DNA of 64,000 nucleotides from Akkermansiaceae bacterium (GTDB lineage: Bacteria > Verrucomicrobiota > Verrucomicrobiia > Verrucomicrobiales > Akkermansiaceae), in assembly GCA_947462535.1 (NCBI GenBank), contig CANHPN010000005.1:21484-85483 (forward strand). Direction: 5' to 3'. Below the pieces are notes generated by a model. The model saw only the letters and a program-made list of their open reading frames with translations. It was not told where the DNA came from and ran no database searches. Made by a program: the position numbers and the translations under genes. Position 1 is the stretch's first letter, and each line of letters begins with the position of its first letter. Below, piece after piece: positions 20,204 through 29,240 of the stretch.

Positions 20204-21784
20204 TCAGCGCACGCGCTCCAGCAGCCAGGCGAGCAGGCTGCTCACAGGAAGGCGCTCCTGCTCCATCGAGTCGCGGTGGCGGATGGTGACGGTGCCTTTG
20301 AGATCGGGATTTTCCTCGCCGAGGGTTTCGAAATCGACGGTGACGCAGAACGGCGTGCCGACTTCGTCCTGGCGGCGATAGCGGCGACCGAGCGCGCCGC
20401 CGTCGTCGTAGAAGACGTTCATCCACGGTTGGAGGGTTTTCTGGATCTCCTTACAGATGCGGACCTGTTCCTCGTTCTTCTTGAGCAACGGGAAAATTCC
20501 GACCTTGATCGGAGCCATCCGCGGGACGAAGCGCAGCACCGTGCGGACGTCTTCCTTACCCTTGTCGTCGGTGAGTGTCTCCTCGTCAAAGGCTTCGCAA
20601 ATGAGGGCGAGCACCGTGCGGTCGCAGCCGGCGGACGGCTCGACGACGTGCGGCAGGAACTTTTCCTTCGTCTCCTCGTCGAAATATACCAGCGATTTGC
20701 CGGAGCCTTTTTCATGCACGCCGAGATCGTAGTCGGTGCGGTAAGCCACGCCCTCGAGCTCCTGGATGCCGAACGGGAATTCGTATTCGATGTCGTAGGT
20801 TTTCTGTGAGTAGAACGCGCGCTCGCCATCCGGGATGTCGAGGATGTGAAGCTTCTCGCGCGGAATGCCAATTTCGCCGTAGAACTTGAGGCGCTCGGCC
20901 AGCCACTCGTCGGTGAGGCGCAGGCCGTCGTCAGGGTGGCAGAAATACTCGATTTCCATCTGCTCGAACTCGCGCGAGCGAAAGGTGAAATTGCGCGGGT
21001 TGATCTCGTTGCGGAACGACTTGCCCATCTGCGCGATACCGAAAGGAAGCTTCACACGGTTAGAATCGAGCACGTTCTTATATTGCACGAAGATCGATTG
21101 CGCGGTCTCCGGGCGGAGGTAGGCGATGGCCTTGGGATCATTGTCAGCGGCCAACGCGCCGAGCTTGGTGGATAGCATCAGGTCGAAGGAACGCGGCTCC
21201 GAAAGCATCACGCCATTTTCGGGATTGTAGAGCGCGCCTTCACGAGGGCCCGGTTTGACTTCGCGGTTGCCGATCACTGGCTTCGCATTCTTTCCTAGCA
21301 ACTCGCGGTAGAATTGCACCGCCAGCTTTTCGGCGGAACGCTCGGGGTCCTGCTTTCCTTCCGGAATGAGAACGGTGAAATGTTTGTCGGTGGATTTTCC
21401 CGACTCCTCATCGGACGCGCCGAAAAACGTCACCTCGGTGCCAGGTTCTGCGGCAGGCACCTGATCGGCGCGCAGGCGCGCCTTGGTGAGCGGACATTCG
21501 CTCATGGGATCGTTGAAGCTATCGACATGGCCGCTGGCCTTCAGCACGTCTTGATGGGTCAAAATCGCGCCGTCCATGCCGAGCACGTCCTCTCGCTCCT
21601 GCACGGTTTTGCGCCACCAATAATCCTTCAAGTTCCGCTTCAGCTCCGCGCCGAGCGGGCCGTAGTCCCAGCAACCGTTGAGGCCGCCGTAAAGCTCCCC
21701 GGCTTGGAAAATGAAGCCGCGGCGTTTGCACAGCGACACGATTTTTTCCATGCGGGCGGGATCGGTGACGTCTTTGTTGGCCAT
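20204..21784 (-). CDS. glyS: Glycyl-tRNA synthetase, single-chain (alpha2) type
   Basis: This class II synthetase charges tRNA-Gly. The 526-residue protein is of the homodimeric kind, not the alpha2beta2 GlyQ/GlyS kind. It contains GGLNGCWDYGPLGAELKRN, the class II motifs around FRNEINPR and YLRPETAQSIFVQYKNV, and the C-terminal anticodon-binding domain with PIKVGIFPLLKK and YRRQDEVGTPFCVTVDF. The frame runs upstream to 22393 antisense to tag, but ATG 21784 (MANKDVTDPARMEK) begins the family. It is divergent from tag with about 90 bp between. Confidence 0.94.
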   Translation of the reverse strand: MANKDVTDPARMEKIVSLCKRRGFIFQAGELYGGLNGCWDYGPLGAELKRNLKDYWWRKTVQEREDVLGMDGAILTHQDVLKASGHVDSFNDPMSECPLTKARLRADQVPAAEPGTEVTFFGASDEESGKSTDKHFTVLIPEGKQDPERSAEKLAVQFYRELLGKNAKPVIGNREVKPGPREGALYNPENGVMLSEPRSFDLMLSTKLGALAADNDPKAIAYLRPETAQSIFVQYKNVLDSNRVKLPFGIAQMGKSFRNEINPRNFTFRSREFEQMEIEYFCHPDDGLRLTDEWLAERLKFYGEIGIPREKLHILDIPDGERAFYSQKTYDIEYEFPFGIQELEGVAYRTDYDLGVHEKGSGKSLVYFDEETKEKFLPHVVEPSAGCDRTVLALICEAFDEETLTDDKGKEDVRTVLRFVPRMAPIKVGIFPLLKKNEEQVRICKEIQKTLQPWMNVFYDDGGALGRRYRRQDEVGTPFCVTVDFETLGEENPDLKGTVTIRHRDSMEQERLPVSSLLAWLLERVR

Positions 21785-21877
21785 GTGTTTGAAAGGTTGG
21801 GGCGCGAAGGGAAGCAGGCGCGGCGGCGGGCGGCAAGGCGGGATTGCGTTACCCGCGCGGATGGGGAAAATGCCGCC

Positions 21878-22426
21878 ATGACCCGCTGCCCGTGGCTTCC
21901 GCTCCAACATTCGCTCTACGTGGAATACCACGACACCGAGTGGGGCGTGCCCTCGCGCGATCCCCGTTATTTGTTCGAGTGCATCTGCCTCGAGGGCGCG
22001 CAGGCCGGCCTCTCCTGGTGGACGGTGCTCCAGAAACGCGAGTGCTACCGCCAGGTTTTCCACAACTTCCAGCCGGAAAAAGTCGCCGCGATGACCGATG
22101 CCGAACTCGAAAAACTCATCCCCGATCCCGGCATCATCCGCCACCGCGGGAAAATTTTCTCCGTCCGCCAGAACGCCCGCGCCTGGCTGGAACTCAGCGA
22201 TCCCGTGGAATGGCTCTGGAGTTTCACCGGCGGGCAAACCATCGTGAACCACTTCAAAACGATGACTGACTTTCCCTCCAAGACCCCCGAGTCCGACGCG
22301 CTTTCCAAGGCCCTGAGGAAAGCCGGATTCAACTTCGTCGGCTCGACCACGATGTATGCGCTGATGCAAGCCGTCGGCATGGTGAACGACCACACCATCG
22401 ACTGCTGCCGGAGAAATTCGGCCTAA
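21878..22426 (+). CDS. tag: DNA-3-methyladenine glycosylase I
   Basis: Tag removes 3-methyladenine from alkylated DNA in base excision repair. The 182-residue protein keeps the zinc-binding residues of the family (Cys4, His18, His172, Cys176) and the hallmark motifs YHDTEWGVP, EGAQAGLSWWTVL and FNFVGSTTMYALMQAVGMVNDH. Length is normal. A longer upstream frame to 21314 is antisense to glyS and not part of the gene. It overlaps the convergent gamma carbonic anhydrase gene by four bases. Confidence 0.94.
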   Translation: MTRCPWLPLQHSLYVEYHDTEWGVPSRDPRYLFECICLEGAQAGLSWWTVLQKRECYRQVFHNFQPEKVAAMTDAELEKLIPDPGIIRHRGKIFSVRQNARAWLELSDPVEWLWSFTGGQTIVNHFKTMTDFPSKTPESDALSKALRKAGFNFVGSTTMYALMQAVGMVNDHTIDCCRRNSA

Positions 22427-22935
22427 CCACGCTCCAAGTAGATCCGCGAGCCGCGCACGTATTTTTCCGCCCAGCCTTTAATTTTGGCCTGCTCGTCGAG
22501 CGATAGCGTTCTAACAACCTTCGCCGGCGAGCCCAGAACCAGCGAGCCCGGCGGAATGATCGTCCCGCCCGTGACCAGCGCGCCAGCTCCGATGATCGAG
22601 CGCTCGCCGATCACCGCGCCGTCGAGCACGATCGAACCCATGCCGATGAGCACCTCGTCTTTCACCGTGCAGGCGTGCAGGATCGCCGAGTGGCCCACGG
22701 TCACCAGCTCGCCGACATAACAGCCGTAGTCGTCCGCCAGATGGATCACCGCGTTGTCCTGCACGTTAGACCGTGGACCGATCACGATCTCGTTGATGTC
22801 GCCGCGCAAGGTCGCGTTATACCAAATGCTCGTCTCCTCGTGCAAAGTCACCCGCCCGATCACGTCCGCGCTCGCGGCGATGAACGCACTTGGATGAATG
22901 CTTGGTGAAAACCCGGCGATTGTCTCGATGGCCAT
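22423..22935 (-). CDS. Gamma carbonic anhydrase family protein (YrdA/PaaY type)
   Basis: The 170-residue protein is a left-handed beta-helix of hexapeptide repeats, seen as repeated hydrophobic-x-G-x patterns (GRVTLHEETSIW, GMGSIVLDGAVIGERSIIG). The three metal ligands of gamma carbonic anhydrases are present as His65, His82 and His87 (NAVIHL, GHSAILH). Many relatives have weak or no CO2 hydratase activity, so the reaction is uncertain. It lies 8 bp downstream of folK on the same strand and is convergent with tag. Confidence 0.88.
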   Translation of the reverse strand: MAIETIAGFSPSIHPSAFIAASADVIGRVTLHEETSIWYNATLRGDINEIVIGPRSNVQDNAVIHLADDYGCYVGELVTVGHSAILHACTVKDEVLIGMGSIVLDGAVIGERSIIGAGALVTGGTIIPPGSLVLGSPAKVVRTLSLDEQAKIKGWAEKYVRGSRIYLERG

Positions 22936-22943
22936 GCCGGAAA

Positions 22944-23465
22944 CTAGAGTCGTGAATCCTGGATCGCAAGCGCGACGAGGACCAGCGGCGGCTCGGTGGA
23001 TTCCAGGCGGACCAGAAGCTCCGCAACGCCTGCGGCCTGTCCTGGCAGGACCAGGTCGGGACGGATTTCCGCCAGCGGTTGGAGCACGAAACGCCGCTCG
23101 CCGATCCGCGGATGGGGGAGGACCAGCGCTTCGGTGTCGATCACTGTGTCACCGAAATAGAGCAGGTCGACATCGATGACCCGCGGCGCGTTCCGCGCGG
23201 GAACGCCGGTGCGGCCGAGCTTTCTTTCGATCGACTGGGTGATTTCCAACAGCTCGAACGGGCCGCCCTCGAAGTCGATCTCAACTGCGGAATTATAGAA
23301 AAGCGGCGAGCCGGGCGGGCACAGAAGCGGCTCGGTTTGATAGATCGAAGCGGACAGGAACAAAGCGCCCGGCGTGGCGATTTCCAACAAACAGTCGCGG
23401 GCCGCCCGCAGGTTGGCGAGACGGTCTCCGAGATTCGAGCCCAGGGCGATGCCGACACGGGGCAT
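22944..23465 (-). CDS. folK: 2-amino-4-hydroxy-6-hydroxymethyldihydropteridine diphosphokinase
   Basis: FolK transfers pyrophosphate from ATP to the pterin in folate synthesis. The 173-residue protein begins with GIALGSNLGDRLANL, has the conserved FYNSAVEI and ERKLGRTG, and the ATP/Mg motif RVIDVDLLYFGD followed by LPHPRIGERRFVLQPLAEI. It sits between the Deg-type protease (3 bp upstream) and the gamma carbonic anhydrase gene, probably in one transcript. Confidence 0.94.
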   Translation of the reverse strand: MPRVGIALGSNLGDRLANLRAARDCLLEIATPGALFLSASIYQTEPLLCPPGSPLFYNSAVEIDFEGGPFELLEITQSIERKLGRTGVPARNAPRVIDVDLLYFGDTVIDTEALVLPHPRIGERRFVLQPLAEIRPDLVLPGQAAGVAELLVRLESTEPPLVLVALAIQDSRL

Positions 23466-23468
23466 GGC

Positions 23469-24929
23469 TCAGTCCTCGAGGTTTTCTAGGCGGGTGATGC
23501 CGTTTTCCCGCATCCGCTTGTCGGCATCCGCGACTTTGGCGGACGGGATCACGATGGGGCGCTCGGCTCCGAAGAGCTCGATCACGAAAAATTCCGGTGC
23601 CTCCTTCGGGTGGAGAAGTTCGTGCGCGTGAGCGAGATCGCAGACTTCGACGCCGTTGATTTTGTCCACGGCGAAACCGGTGAAATTCGAAAGCTGGCTG
23701 GTCACCGGATCGCTCTCGACCCGCGTCAACACCACGATGTCCTTATGTTTTTCAAACAGCCCCTTCGGCACGTAGTCGGTGTAAAGCCGGCGCACGGTGA
23801 CATCCTCGAATTTGGAGGTGACGAAGAGGTTGGTGTCTAATGGTTGGAAAACGAGACCCGCGAAAACCGTGTAGCGCGGCTTCTTTTCGTATGAAACGGC
23901 ATACATCCGAGACCATTCCAGAGGCTTGAGCGTGATGTCCACGTCGTTCACCGCGCCGTCGCGGAGGCAGCGGACGGCGACTTTGTCTCCGGCGTATTTC
24001 CGCTCGACGATCTCGTTGAGGTTCACGTTTTCGCCGTCGATGGTGATCATGCCCGCGCTGTCCACCGGCTTGCCGTCCAGCGACATGAGGACGTCTCCGG
24101 GCTTGAGGAAGCCGTCGCTCGAACTGGTGGGAATGACGTTGGTGATGAGCACGCCCTTGTCGTCGTCAGGCAGGCCTAACGCCTTGCGCATCGCCGGATT
24201 GAAGAGCTGGAACTCGCTGATTCCGAGGTCAGCGTAGGAATCGTATTTGCCGTCCTCGATGTCCTTGATGAAGCGCCGGACCACCGGGGTGGGAATGATG
24301 TAGCCGGTGTTGTCCGCCTGGCGGAGACCCTGGAATGCAACGCCGACGACCTTGCCGTCCTGCACGACGGGGCCGCCGGAGTTGCCGGGGTTGATGGCGG
24401 CGTCGATCTGGACGACGAGGTGCGAGTCGGCGCGGGAGTGTGAGTAGGGCTGGAAATCGATGCGGGAAACGACGCCGCGGGTGACTGACAGGCGCTCGCC
24501 GCCGACCGGGTAGCCGATCACGCGGACTTGGGATTCGAGGCTCGGGACATCGCCGAACTCGAAGGTGGCGAAGGATTCCAAGTCCTTGAAGTCCTCGATG
24601 GAGAGCAAGGCGAGATCGCAATCATGGGCGATGAACTCCACCTTGGCCGGGTATTTCTTGGGGCTGCCGTAAACGGTGATGAGGATGCGGCGGGCGTTGG
24701 AAACGACATGGGCGTTGGTGAGAATCTTGTTTTTCCCGATGAGGAAACCGGTGCCGATCCCGCCGCCGAAGCGTCCAGAATTCCAAGGCGTCTGATAGTC
24801 GGGGACCTGGGTGGCGACCTCGATGCGGAGCACGGATTTATAGATATCCGAGGGCAGTGACGGGGTTTGCGCGACGAGCGCCGGAATGGCGGATACCAGC
24901 AGGGTGAGGAAGAAGAGCAGACGGATCAT
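23469..24929 (-). CDS. Secreted trypsin-like serine protease with PDZ domains (Deg/HtrA type)
   Basis: The 486-residue precursor has a signal peptide ending in PALVA (residue 20) and a chymotrypsin-fold domain with catalytic triad His74 (TNAHVV), Asp105 (DLALL) and Ser184 (NPGNSGGP). A PDZ domain follows (about 245-330, KGVLITNVIPTSSSDGFLKP then GDVLMSLDGKPV), and the last 130 residues resemble a second, degenerate PDZ region as in plant Deg proteins. It probably acts in periplasmic protein quality control. It shares the minus strand with folK, 3 bp apart. Confidence 0.9.
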   Translation of the reverse strand: MIRLLFFLTLLVSAIPALVAQTPSLPSDIYKSVLRIEVATQVPDYQTPWNSGRFGGGIGTGFLIGKNKILTNAHVVSNARRILITVYGSPKKYPAKVEFIAHDCDLALLSIEDFKDLESFATFEFGDVPSLESQVRVIGYPVGGERLSVTRGVVSRIDFQPYSHSRADSHLVVQIDAAINPGNSGGPVVQDGKVVGVAFQGLRQADNTGYIIPTPVVRRFIKDIEDGKYDSYADLGISEFQLFNPAMRKALGLPDDDKGVLITNVIPTSSSDGFLKPGDVLMSLDGKPVDSAGMITIDGENVNLNEIVERKYAGDKVAVRCLRDGAVNDVDITLKPLEWSRMYAVSYEKKPRYTVFAGLVFQPLDTNLFVTSKFEDVTVRRLYTDYVPKGLFEKHKDIVVLTRVESDPVTSQLSNFTGFAVDKINGVEVCDLAHAHELLHPKEAPEFFVIELFGAERPIVIPSAKVADADKRMRENGITRLENLED

Positions 24930-24971
24930 GGACTTGCGGCGGAGTTTACGGGCGCGGGAAGGAGCGGCAAA

Positions 24972-25202
24972 TCAAATCAGCAGCCGATTTCCCGAATGAG
25001 GCAGCCAAGGGCATCTGCAGCGCGGGCGGTGGCTGGCGGCGATGGTGTCGGTGTAAATGGAATTGGCGACCTCGGTCGTGAGGGCGGCGCGGGGCGCGTT
25101 GAGGATCAGATCCACGGTGCCGTCCTCCATCGGGGTGAAGCTGATGGAAGCCGCAAGCGCAGTCAGTAAAAGTGCGGGAAGTGTCACGGCGGGGATTTTC
25201 AC
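24972..25202 (-). CDS. Small secreted protein of unknown function (putative)
   Basis: The 76-residue frame begins with a good signal peptide (MKIPAVTLPALLLTALAASI) and continues with DGTVDLILNAPRAALTTEVA. It lies 42 bp upstream of the protease on the same strand and is divergent from the Dabb-domain gene. Signal peptide and location support expression, but no family was recognised and the Arg/Cys-rich tail looks odd, so it may be a false frame. Confidence 0.4.
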   Translation of the reverse strand: MKIPAVTLPALLLTALAASISFTPMEDGTVDLILNAPRAALTTEVANSIYTDTIAASHRPRCRCPWLPHSGNRLLI

Positions 25203-25250
25203 GGCATCCGGGCTTGCAGTGGCTGTCCGCCGGGATTACTCCCCTGCGCC

Positions 25251-25550
25251 ATGGACCACCATGTTTATTTCTGGCTGAAGGAAGGATATCAAAATGACGT
25301 GGACCGCGCAATCTTCGAGCAAGGTCTAGCAGCGCTGTTCGACATCGACCTGGTGGCCGGCGGCCGTTGGGCGGTTCCCGCGAAAGTGGTGGTGCGTCCG
25401 GTCATCGACCAGTCATGGGACTACGCGCTGACCATGCAGTTCAACACCATCGAGGATCACGATGCCTATCAGGTGAATCCGGATCACCACGTGTTCATCA
25501 ACACCTTCAAGGAATGGTGGGCGCAGGTGCAAGTGAAAGACTTGGCTTGA
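25251..25550 (+). CDS. Dabb (stress-responsive A/B barrel) family protein
   Basis: The 99-residue protein starts with HHVYFWLKEG and ends with HHVFINTFKEWWAQVQVKD, with the Dabb pattern YALTMQFNTIEDHDAYQVNP between. Dabb proteins are small dimeric ferredoxin-like barrels; most are uncharacterised, some are enzymes acting on polyketides. It is convergent with the large gene 25555-28077, 4 bp apart. Function remains unknown. Confidence 0.85.
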   Translation: MDHHVYFWLKEGYQNDVDRAIFEQGLAALFDIDLVAGGRWAVPAKVVVRPVIDQSWDYALTMQFNTIEDHDAYQVNPDHHVFINTFKEWWAQVQVKDLA

Positions 25551-25554
25551 TCCG

Positions 25555-28077
25555 TCACTGCGAGAACTGGCCGAGGACCGCTTTGAGCTCCACGGGCCAT
25601 TCGAGCGTGTCGAGGGTGGCGGGATCGGCCCAGGCGGGATCAATCTTCAGCAGCTCGCGGAAATAGATAGCCGCGTCATCGCTCGCGCCGGTCTGCGCGG
25701 CTGCGATGGCGAGCAGCGCGGTGGCATTCTCAAGTTTCCCATCCGGGAAACCGATGCGCTGGCCCTCGCGCAGGAACCGATAGGCCCGCTCGGAATTGCC
25801 GGTCAGCAGCGCGACCCAACCCGCCCGCAGCGCGAAATTTCCGTCCTGCGGGAAGCGGTGCATGCCGGTGGTTAGGATTTCCATCGCCTGCCGCGGGTCG
25901 GCGTTTTCGAACGCGGTGTAGGCGGCCTCCGCGTAGTCGCCGGGTAAAGTCGTCTCCACCGGATGCTCGGTGATGAGCTCGATCCAGCGCGGGTGGGCGT
26001 TCTGATAGTCGCCGAGGGCGGTCAGGGCGAGCGCCTCGGCCCGCAGGCAGGGCCCGGGTGGCGCGCCGAGATTGCGGGCGAGGTTGGCGAGCTGGAACGT
26101 GGCCTCCTTTTCCTCCTTGTGGGCGGAAAACGCGAGCGCCGCCTTGAGGCAGGCGTCCGCAAACCGGGCGCGGCCGACGGCGGCGATGGTGGCGGGATCG
26201 GTGAAGCGCGCGATGACGGCTTTCCGTTGCTCGGGCGTGGAGTTTTCCGGAACCTGGATCGCGGCGAGCTCACTGCTAACACATTGGCGGAGTTGGTCGA
26301 GCGCCGGCTGAAAGTCGGTCCACTCCCAGCCTAGCCAGTCCTCGCGGAGCCGGACTTCCGCTAGATCAGGGAACACCCCGGACCAGCCGGAAAGCGCGTC
26401 CGCCTTGCGACCTTGCAGCCAGGCGATGCGCGAGAGCGAGATGCGCCGGAGCAGCGGTGGAAGGTCCACGGCGGTGGCAAGGCAGGCTTTGATCTGCTCC
26501 GCGTCCTCTGATTTCAGGGCAAGCGCGAGAGCGGAGGCGGCAGCGGGAGCGGCCCGCACGAGGCGGTCCCGCAGCGGCGCGAACGCCCCGGGAGCGGCGC
26601 TGCGAGGGTCGATGGTTTTGAATTCCGCAAGCATCGGGCCGAAGTCCAGGCGGGGGAAAACGGTGAGAAGCGCCGCGAAGTTACAAGCGTTGAACGCCGA
26701 GGTCCGCGCTCCGGATGCGATGCGCGTGAAGCTCCGCCCCTTCTCATCATAGCGGCTGCCGGCCAGGGCTTGGCTGAGATTTTCCAACGCGAGCAAGGAC
26801 GCTTCATCGATGGGAGCGGGCTTTTTTCCGTTAGTATTTCCGCCGGGCAAAGGCAGCAGCCGGTGGATCTTCAGCGTGCCGCTTTGCTCGCCGGTGAGCA
26901 CGCTCTTCTCATCGAAGGCGAGCGCGGTGATTGCCGCCGCGACCTCGATAGGCGCGTGCGGGTTTGTGAGAATTTCCACGCGGTTGCCATTGACCGCGAA
27001 CGGTGCGTGCTCCGGATCGCTCATCAGGCCGGTCCACAAGTTAGGATGGCGGCTCCACGGGAACCGGCGGGCCAGCGCCTCCGTGCCGAGCGAGCCGTCC
27101 TCCTCGTCGCGGTAGGAAATCACGGCCGGAACGGGCGCTTGGTGCGGACCCTGGTCCTGGAGTGTTAGTGCCGCGTTTCCATCCAGTGAGAATTGCGCCT
27201 GAAGCAGCTTCACCGGCTCCGGAATCGGAGTCTTCAGGACCGGCTCGACCGGAGAAACGGGCATCTCCAACAGGCTTCCGTCGGCGTGCAGCACTCTCAA
27301 CCGCGCGCGGTCCAGGAAGGCGGCGAGCGGGCGCGGTGCGAGCGGTTCGGAGGAGCGGATGATTTCCCCGGTGGAGGTGTCCCGCAGGTGCCAGACCACG
27401 GAATGGTCTTTTTCCGATAGGAAACCGGGGTGCGCCATCAGCAGGCCGTCCGGGGAAAAAACGATGACGGCCGAGGGGGTGAGGAAATCCGGCAGAGGGC
27501 CGAGATCCCGGATCGGCTTCAGCGTCCGGGCGTTGCAAAGCAAGGTCACCGGTCCACGCTCGACGACCACCGACTGGTGCCCCGGATCAAATACCAAACT
27601 GCGGGCCTGGTGGCCCGCCACGGGAAACAGCACGCTCTGGATTTGCAGATTCTCGAGATTCCAGCGGACGGTCGTGTTAGCCGCTCCGCCGAGGTTCACC
27701 CACAACGACGACGGCCCGGCGACGGCGAGCTCCTCTATCGAAAACGGATGGTCGAGAGTCAGCACCGGAAAATTCCAGACCGTTTCCTTCAGGATGGTTT
27801 CTGCCAAATCGCGGGCCTCCTGGGACGCTGGCTCCGCTTTCAGGGCGGATACCAGCAGCGCGAGCGCCTCGTCCGGACGCCGCTGTTCGAGCTTGGTCCT
27901 GGCGGCGTCGATCCGCGCGCCCGCGAGCTGCGAGACGAGTTCCACTACACTCGCGCGGGCGGATTTTTCGCGCGGTTTGCAGTTAGAGACGAGCGCGCCG
28001 AGAACCAGCAACGGAACCACAAAACCCCAGCCGATGCGGCGGCGCACCGTGGAGGATCGAGGGGTATGGCCGGGCAT
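25555..28077 (-). CDS. Large membrane-anchored protein with beta-propeller-like and TPR-like regions
   Basis: The 840-residue protein has one N-terminal hydrophobic segment (about 14-32, GWGFVVPLLVLGALVSN) followed by Cys33; Asn before Cys makes it a poor lipobox, so a plain anchor is more likely. Residues 35-100 are Arg/Ala-rich helices. From about 105 to 420 the sequence has short repeated strands (SLVFDPGHQSVVVE, VIVFSPDGLLMA, LHADGSLLEM), as in WD40-like propellers. The last 200 residues (LANLARNLGAPPGPCLRAEAL, FALRAGWVALLTGNSERAYRFL) look like TPR helices. I cannot name a family. It stands alone, convergent with the Dabb gene. Confidence 0.7.
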   Translation of the reverse strand: MPGHTPRSSTVRRRIGWGFVVPLLVLGALVSNCKPREKSARASVVELVSQLAGARIDAARTKLEQRRPDEALALLVSALKAEPASQEARDLAETILKETVWNFPVLTLDHPFSIEELAVAGPSSLWVNLGGAANTTVRWNLENLQIQSVLFPVAGHQARSLVFDPGHQSVVVERGPVTLLCNARTLKPIRDLGPLPDFLTPSAVIVFSPDGLLMAHPGFLSEKDHSVVWHLRDTSTGEIIRSSEPLAPRPLAAFLDRARLRVLHADGSLLEMPVSPVEPVLKTPIPEPVKLLQAQFSLDGNAALTLQDQGPHQAPVPAVISYRDEEDGSLGTEALARRFPWSRHPNLWTGLMSDPEHAPFAVNGNRVEILTNPHAPIEVAAAITALAFDEKSVLTGEQSGTLKIHRLLPLPGGNTNGKKPAPIDEASLLALENLSQALAGSRYDEKGRSFTRIASGARTSAFNACNFAALLTVFPRLDFGPMLAEFKTIDPRSAAPGAFAPLRDRLVRAAPAAASALALALKSEDAEQIKACLATAVDLPPLLRRISLSRIAWLQGRKADALSGWSGVFPDLAEVRLREDWLGWEWTDFQPALDQLRQCVSSELAAIQVPENSTPEQRKAVIARFTDPATIAAVGRARFADACLKAALAFSAHKEEKEATFQLANLARNLGAPPGPCLRAEALALTALGDYQNAHPRWIELITEHPVETTLPGDYAEAAYTAFENADPRQAMEILTTGMHRFPQDGNFALRAGWVALLTGNSERAYRFLREGQRIGFPDGKLENATALLAIAAAQTGASDDAAIYFRELLKIDPAWADPATLDTLEWPVELKAVLGQFSQ

Positions 28078-28134
28078 GTTCCTTCCTTTTTAACACCGCG
28101 GGACGGGCTTCGTGTCTGTAACCCGCCGATCCGC

Positions 28135-28575
28135 TCAAAGCCCGCTTTTCTGAATCAAATCGCGGAGCTGCTTCTGGAATTCCATGATGTCCTCCTGCGT
28201 CGGACGATAGCCCTCGGTATCCGGATCGAGGCCGGGGCGGCCGGTTTGATCGAGCATCCAGACGGCCGTCTCGCCATCGCTGAAGGTGGCTTTTCCGCTG
28301 ACCAGCGCGCCGGGCAACGTGAGGCTGTCCATCGTCACGGTGACGAATCCGGTCGGCACCGGCACGGGTTTCTCGTCCTTTTTCGCTTCCACTTTCGGCG
28401 TCTCGATCAGCTCGATGCCGAGGTCGAGGATCAGAAAACGGGTTTCCATGTAGGTGAGGGAGTGGCCGAAATCGTCTTTCAATTGGCGCTGGAGATCCGA
28501 CATGGTGGCTCCCTCGGCGGCCCGTTGCTTAAGCGCGTCTTTTTGTTCCGGGGTGAGGTTATTGGCACTGAACAT
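28135..28575 (-). CDS. Conserved hypothetical protein, 146 residues
   Basis: The protein begins with MFSANNLTPEQKDALKQRAAEGATMSDLQRQL and contains the strand-rich part FVTVTMDSLTLPGALVSGKATFSDGE, ending DIMEFQKQLRDLIQKSG. It has no signal peptide or membrane segment. Codon use and G+C match the flanking core genes. It lies about 60 bp upstream of the start of the 25555-28077 gene on the same strand, so the two may be one operon. I do not recognise a function. Confidence 0.65.
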   Translation of the reverse strand: MFSANNLTPEQKDALKQRAAEGATMSDLQRQLKDDFGHSLTYMETRFLILDLGIELIETPKVEAKKDEKPVPVPTGFVTVTMDSLTLPGALVSGKATFSDGETAVWMLDQTGRPGLDPDTEGYRPTQEDIMEFQKQLRDLIQKSGL

Positions 28576-28700
28576 GGCCCACTTTCAAACACCGGTCATG
28601 GATTGCCAAGCTTCAAGAGAAGGAAAGTGACGCAGGATGTGCATCTTGGCCTCACTCGGCGTTGGCCTGCTCGTGGGCATCATGTCGCTCGTCAGCAGGT

Positions 28701-28830
28701 GAAGAAAATGCGGGGGCGGTAGAAACCCTCCTCAAGATAGCCCGAGCCTGATTGGAACAGCCCTGTACGGAGCCGTATGCAGGGTGGTGCGGGACCGGGG
28801 AGCTAATTACTCCCCGGGACCCGATTCTGC
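28701..28830 (+). mobile_element. Fragment resembling the 3' end of a group II intron (tentative)
   Basis: The plus strand reads GCCCGAGCCTGATTGGAACA, then CCTG-TACGG-AG-CCGTA-TG-CAGG (a short hairpin with the GAGCCGTATGC word found in group II intron domain V), then CCGGGGAG (28795-28802), CTAATTA loop, CTCCCCGG (28810-28817), a perfect 8-bp hairpin. The order and sequence resemble 3' ends of group II introns as I remember them, without the reverse transcriptase. No search could be run. The minus-strand gene 28807-29208 ends inside the second hairpin loop. Confidence 0.4.
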
Positions 28831-29208
28831 ATTCTGTGTTGTCTGCGATTGTGCGTGTAATCCGACTCGTCTGCCAACAATGAGCACAAGTGCAAGAGGA
28901 AGCCCCCAAAGAAGTAGAGGCCCCAAAAACCCAAGAAATAATGCAGGTAGAGTCACTGTAACCATGAAAGCAAATGGGATGGCCGGAATAGCTGCAGCTA
29001 GCTTCGCTGACATGCCACCGTGACGAACACAAGCCCATGATAGATAAGCCGTAATTGCTAATGTAGTAGCCATAACCAACGTGAAGAATGCCAATCCAAC
29101 GAGCTCTGTGCTCCACGTGAAACCGGCTGAAATAAGAATCCCAATCGACGGAGCCAAGAAGGCACACGCACCGAGGCTCAGCTTAGTGACGAGTTGGGTG
29201 GTATTCAT
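28807..29208 (-). CDS. Small integral membrane protein of unknown function
   Basis: The 133-residue protein has four hydrophobic segments (about 12-30, 34-56, 68-88 and 90-112) and a hydrophilic Gln/Ser-rich tail. Its composition is AT-richer than the flanking core genes, like its neighbour DUF2806, pointing to acquired DNA. The stop codon lies in the loop of the hairpin 28795-28817, so the last residues are encoded by the putative intron fragment and the original C-terminus may have been replaced. A competing minus frame (28652-29167) lacks membrane character and is rejected. Confidence 0.6.
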   Translation of the reverse strand: MNTTQLVTKLSLGACAFLAPSIGILISAGFTWSTELVGLAFFTLVMATTLAITAYLSWACVRHGGMSAKLAAAIPAIPFAFMVTVTLPALFLGFLGPLLLWGLPLALVLIVGRRVGLHAQSQTTQNAESGPGE

Positions 29209-29240
29209 ATTACAGGCAGAACGTCGAGGCCTGGCACCCG

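Noticed and set aside
28652..29167. A 171-codon minus frame overlapping the small membrane protein gene.
   Set aside because: It is Ser/Cys/His-rich without membrane or domain character, whereas the other frame has four clear membrane segments.
29209..29240. A second attC site between the two low-G+C genes.
   Set aside because: The gap is only 32 bp and has no GTTRRRY/RYYYAAC pair.
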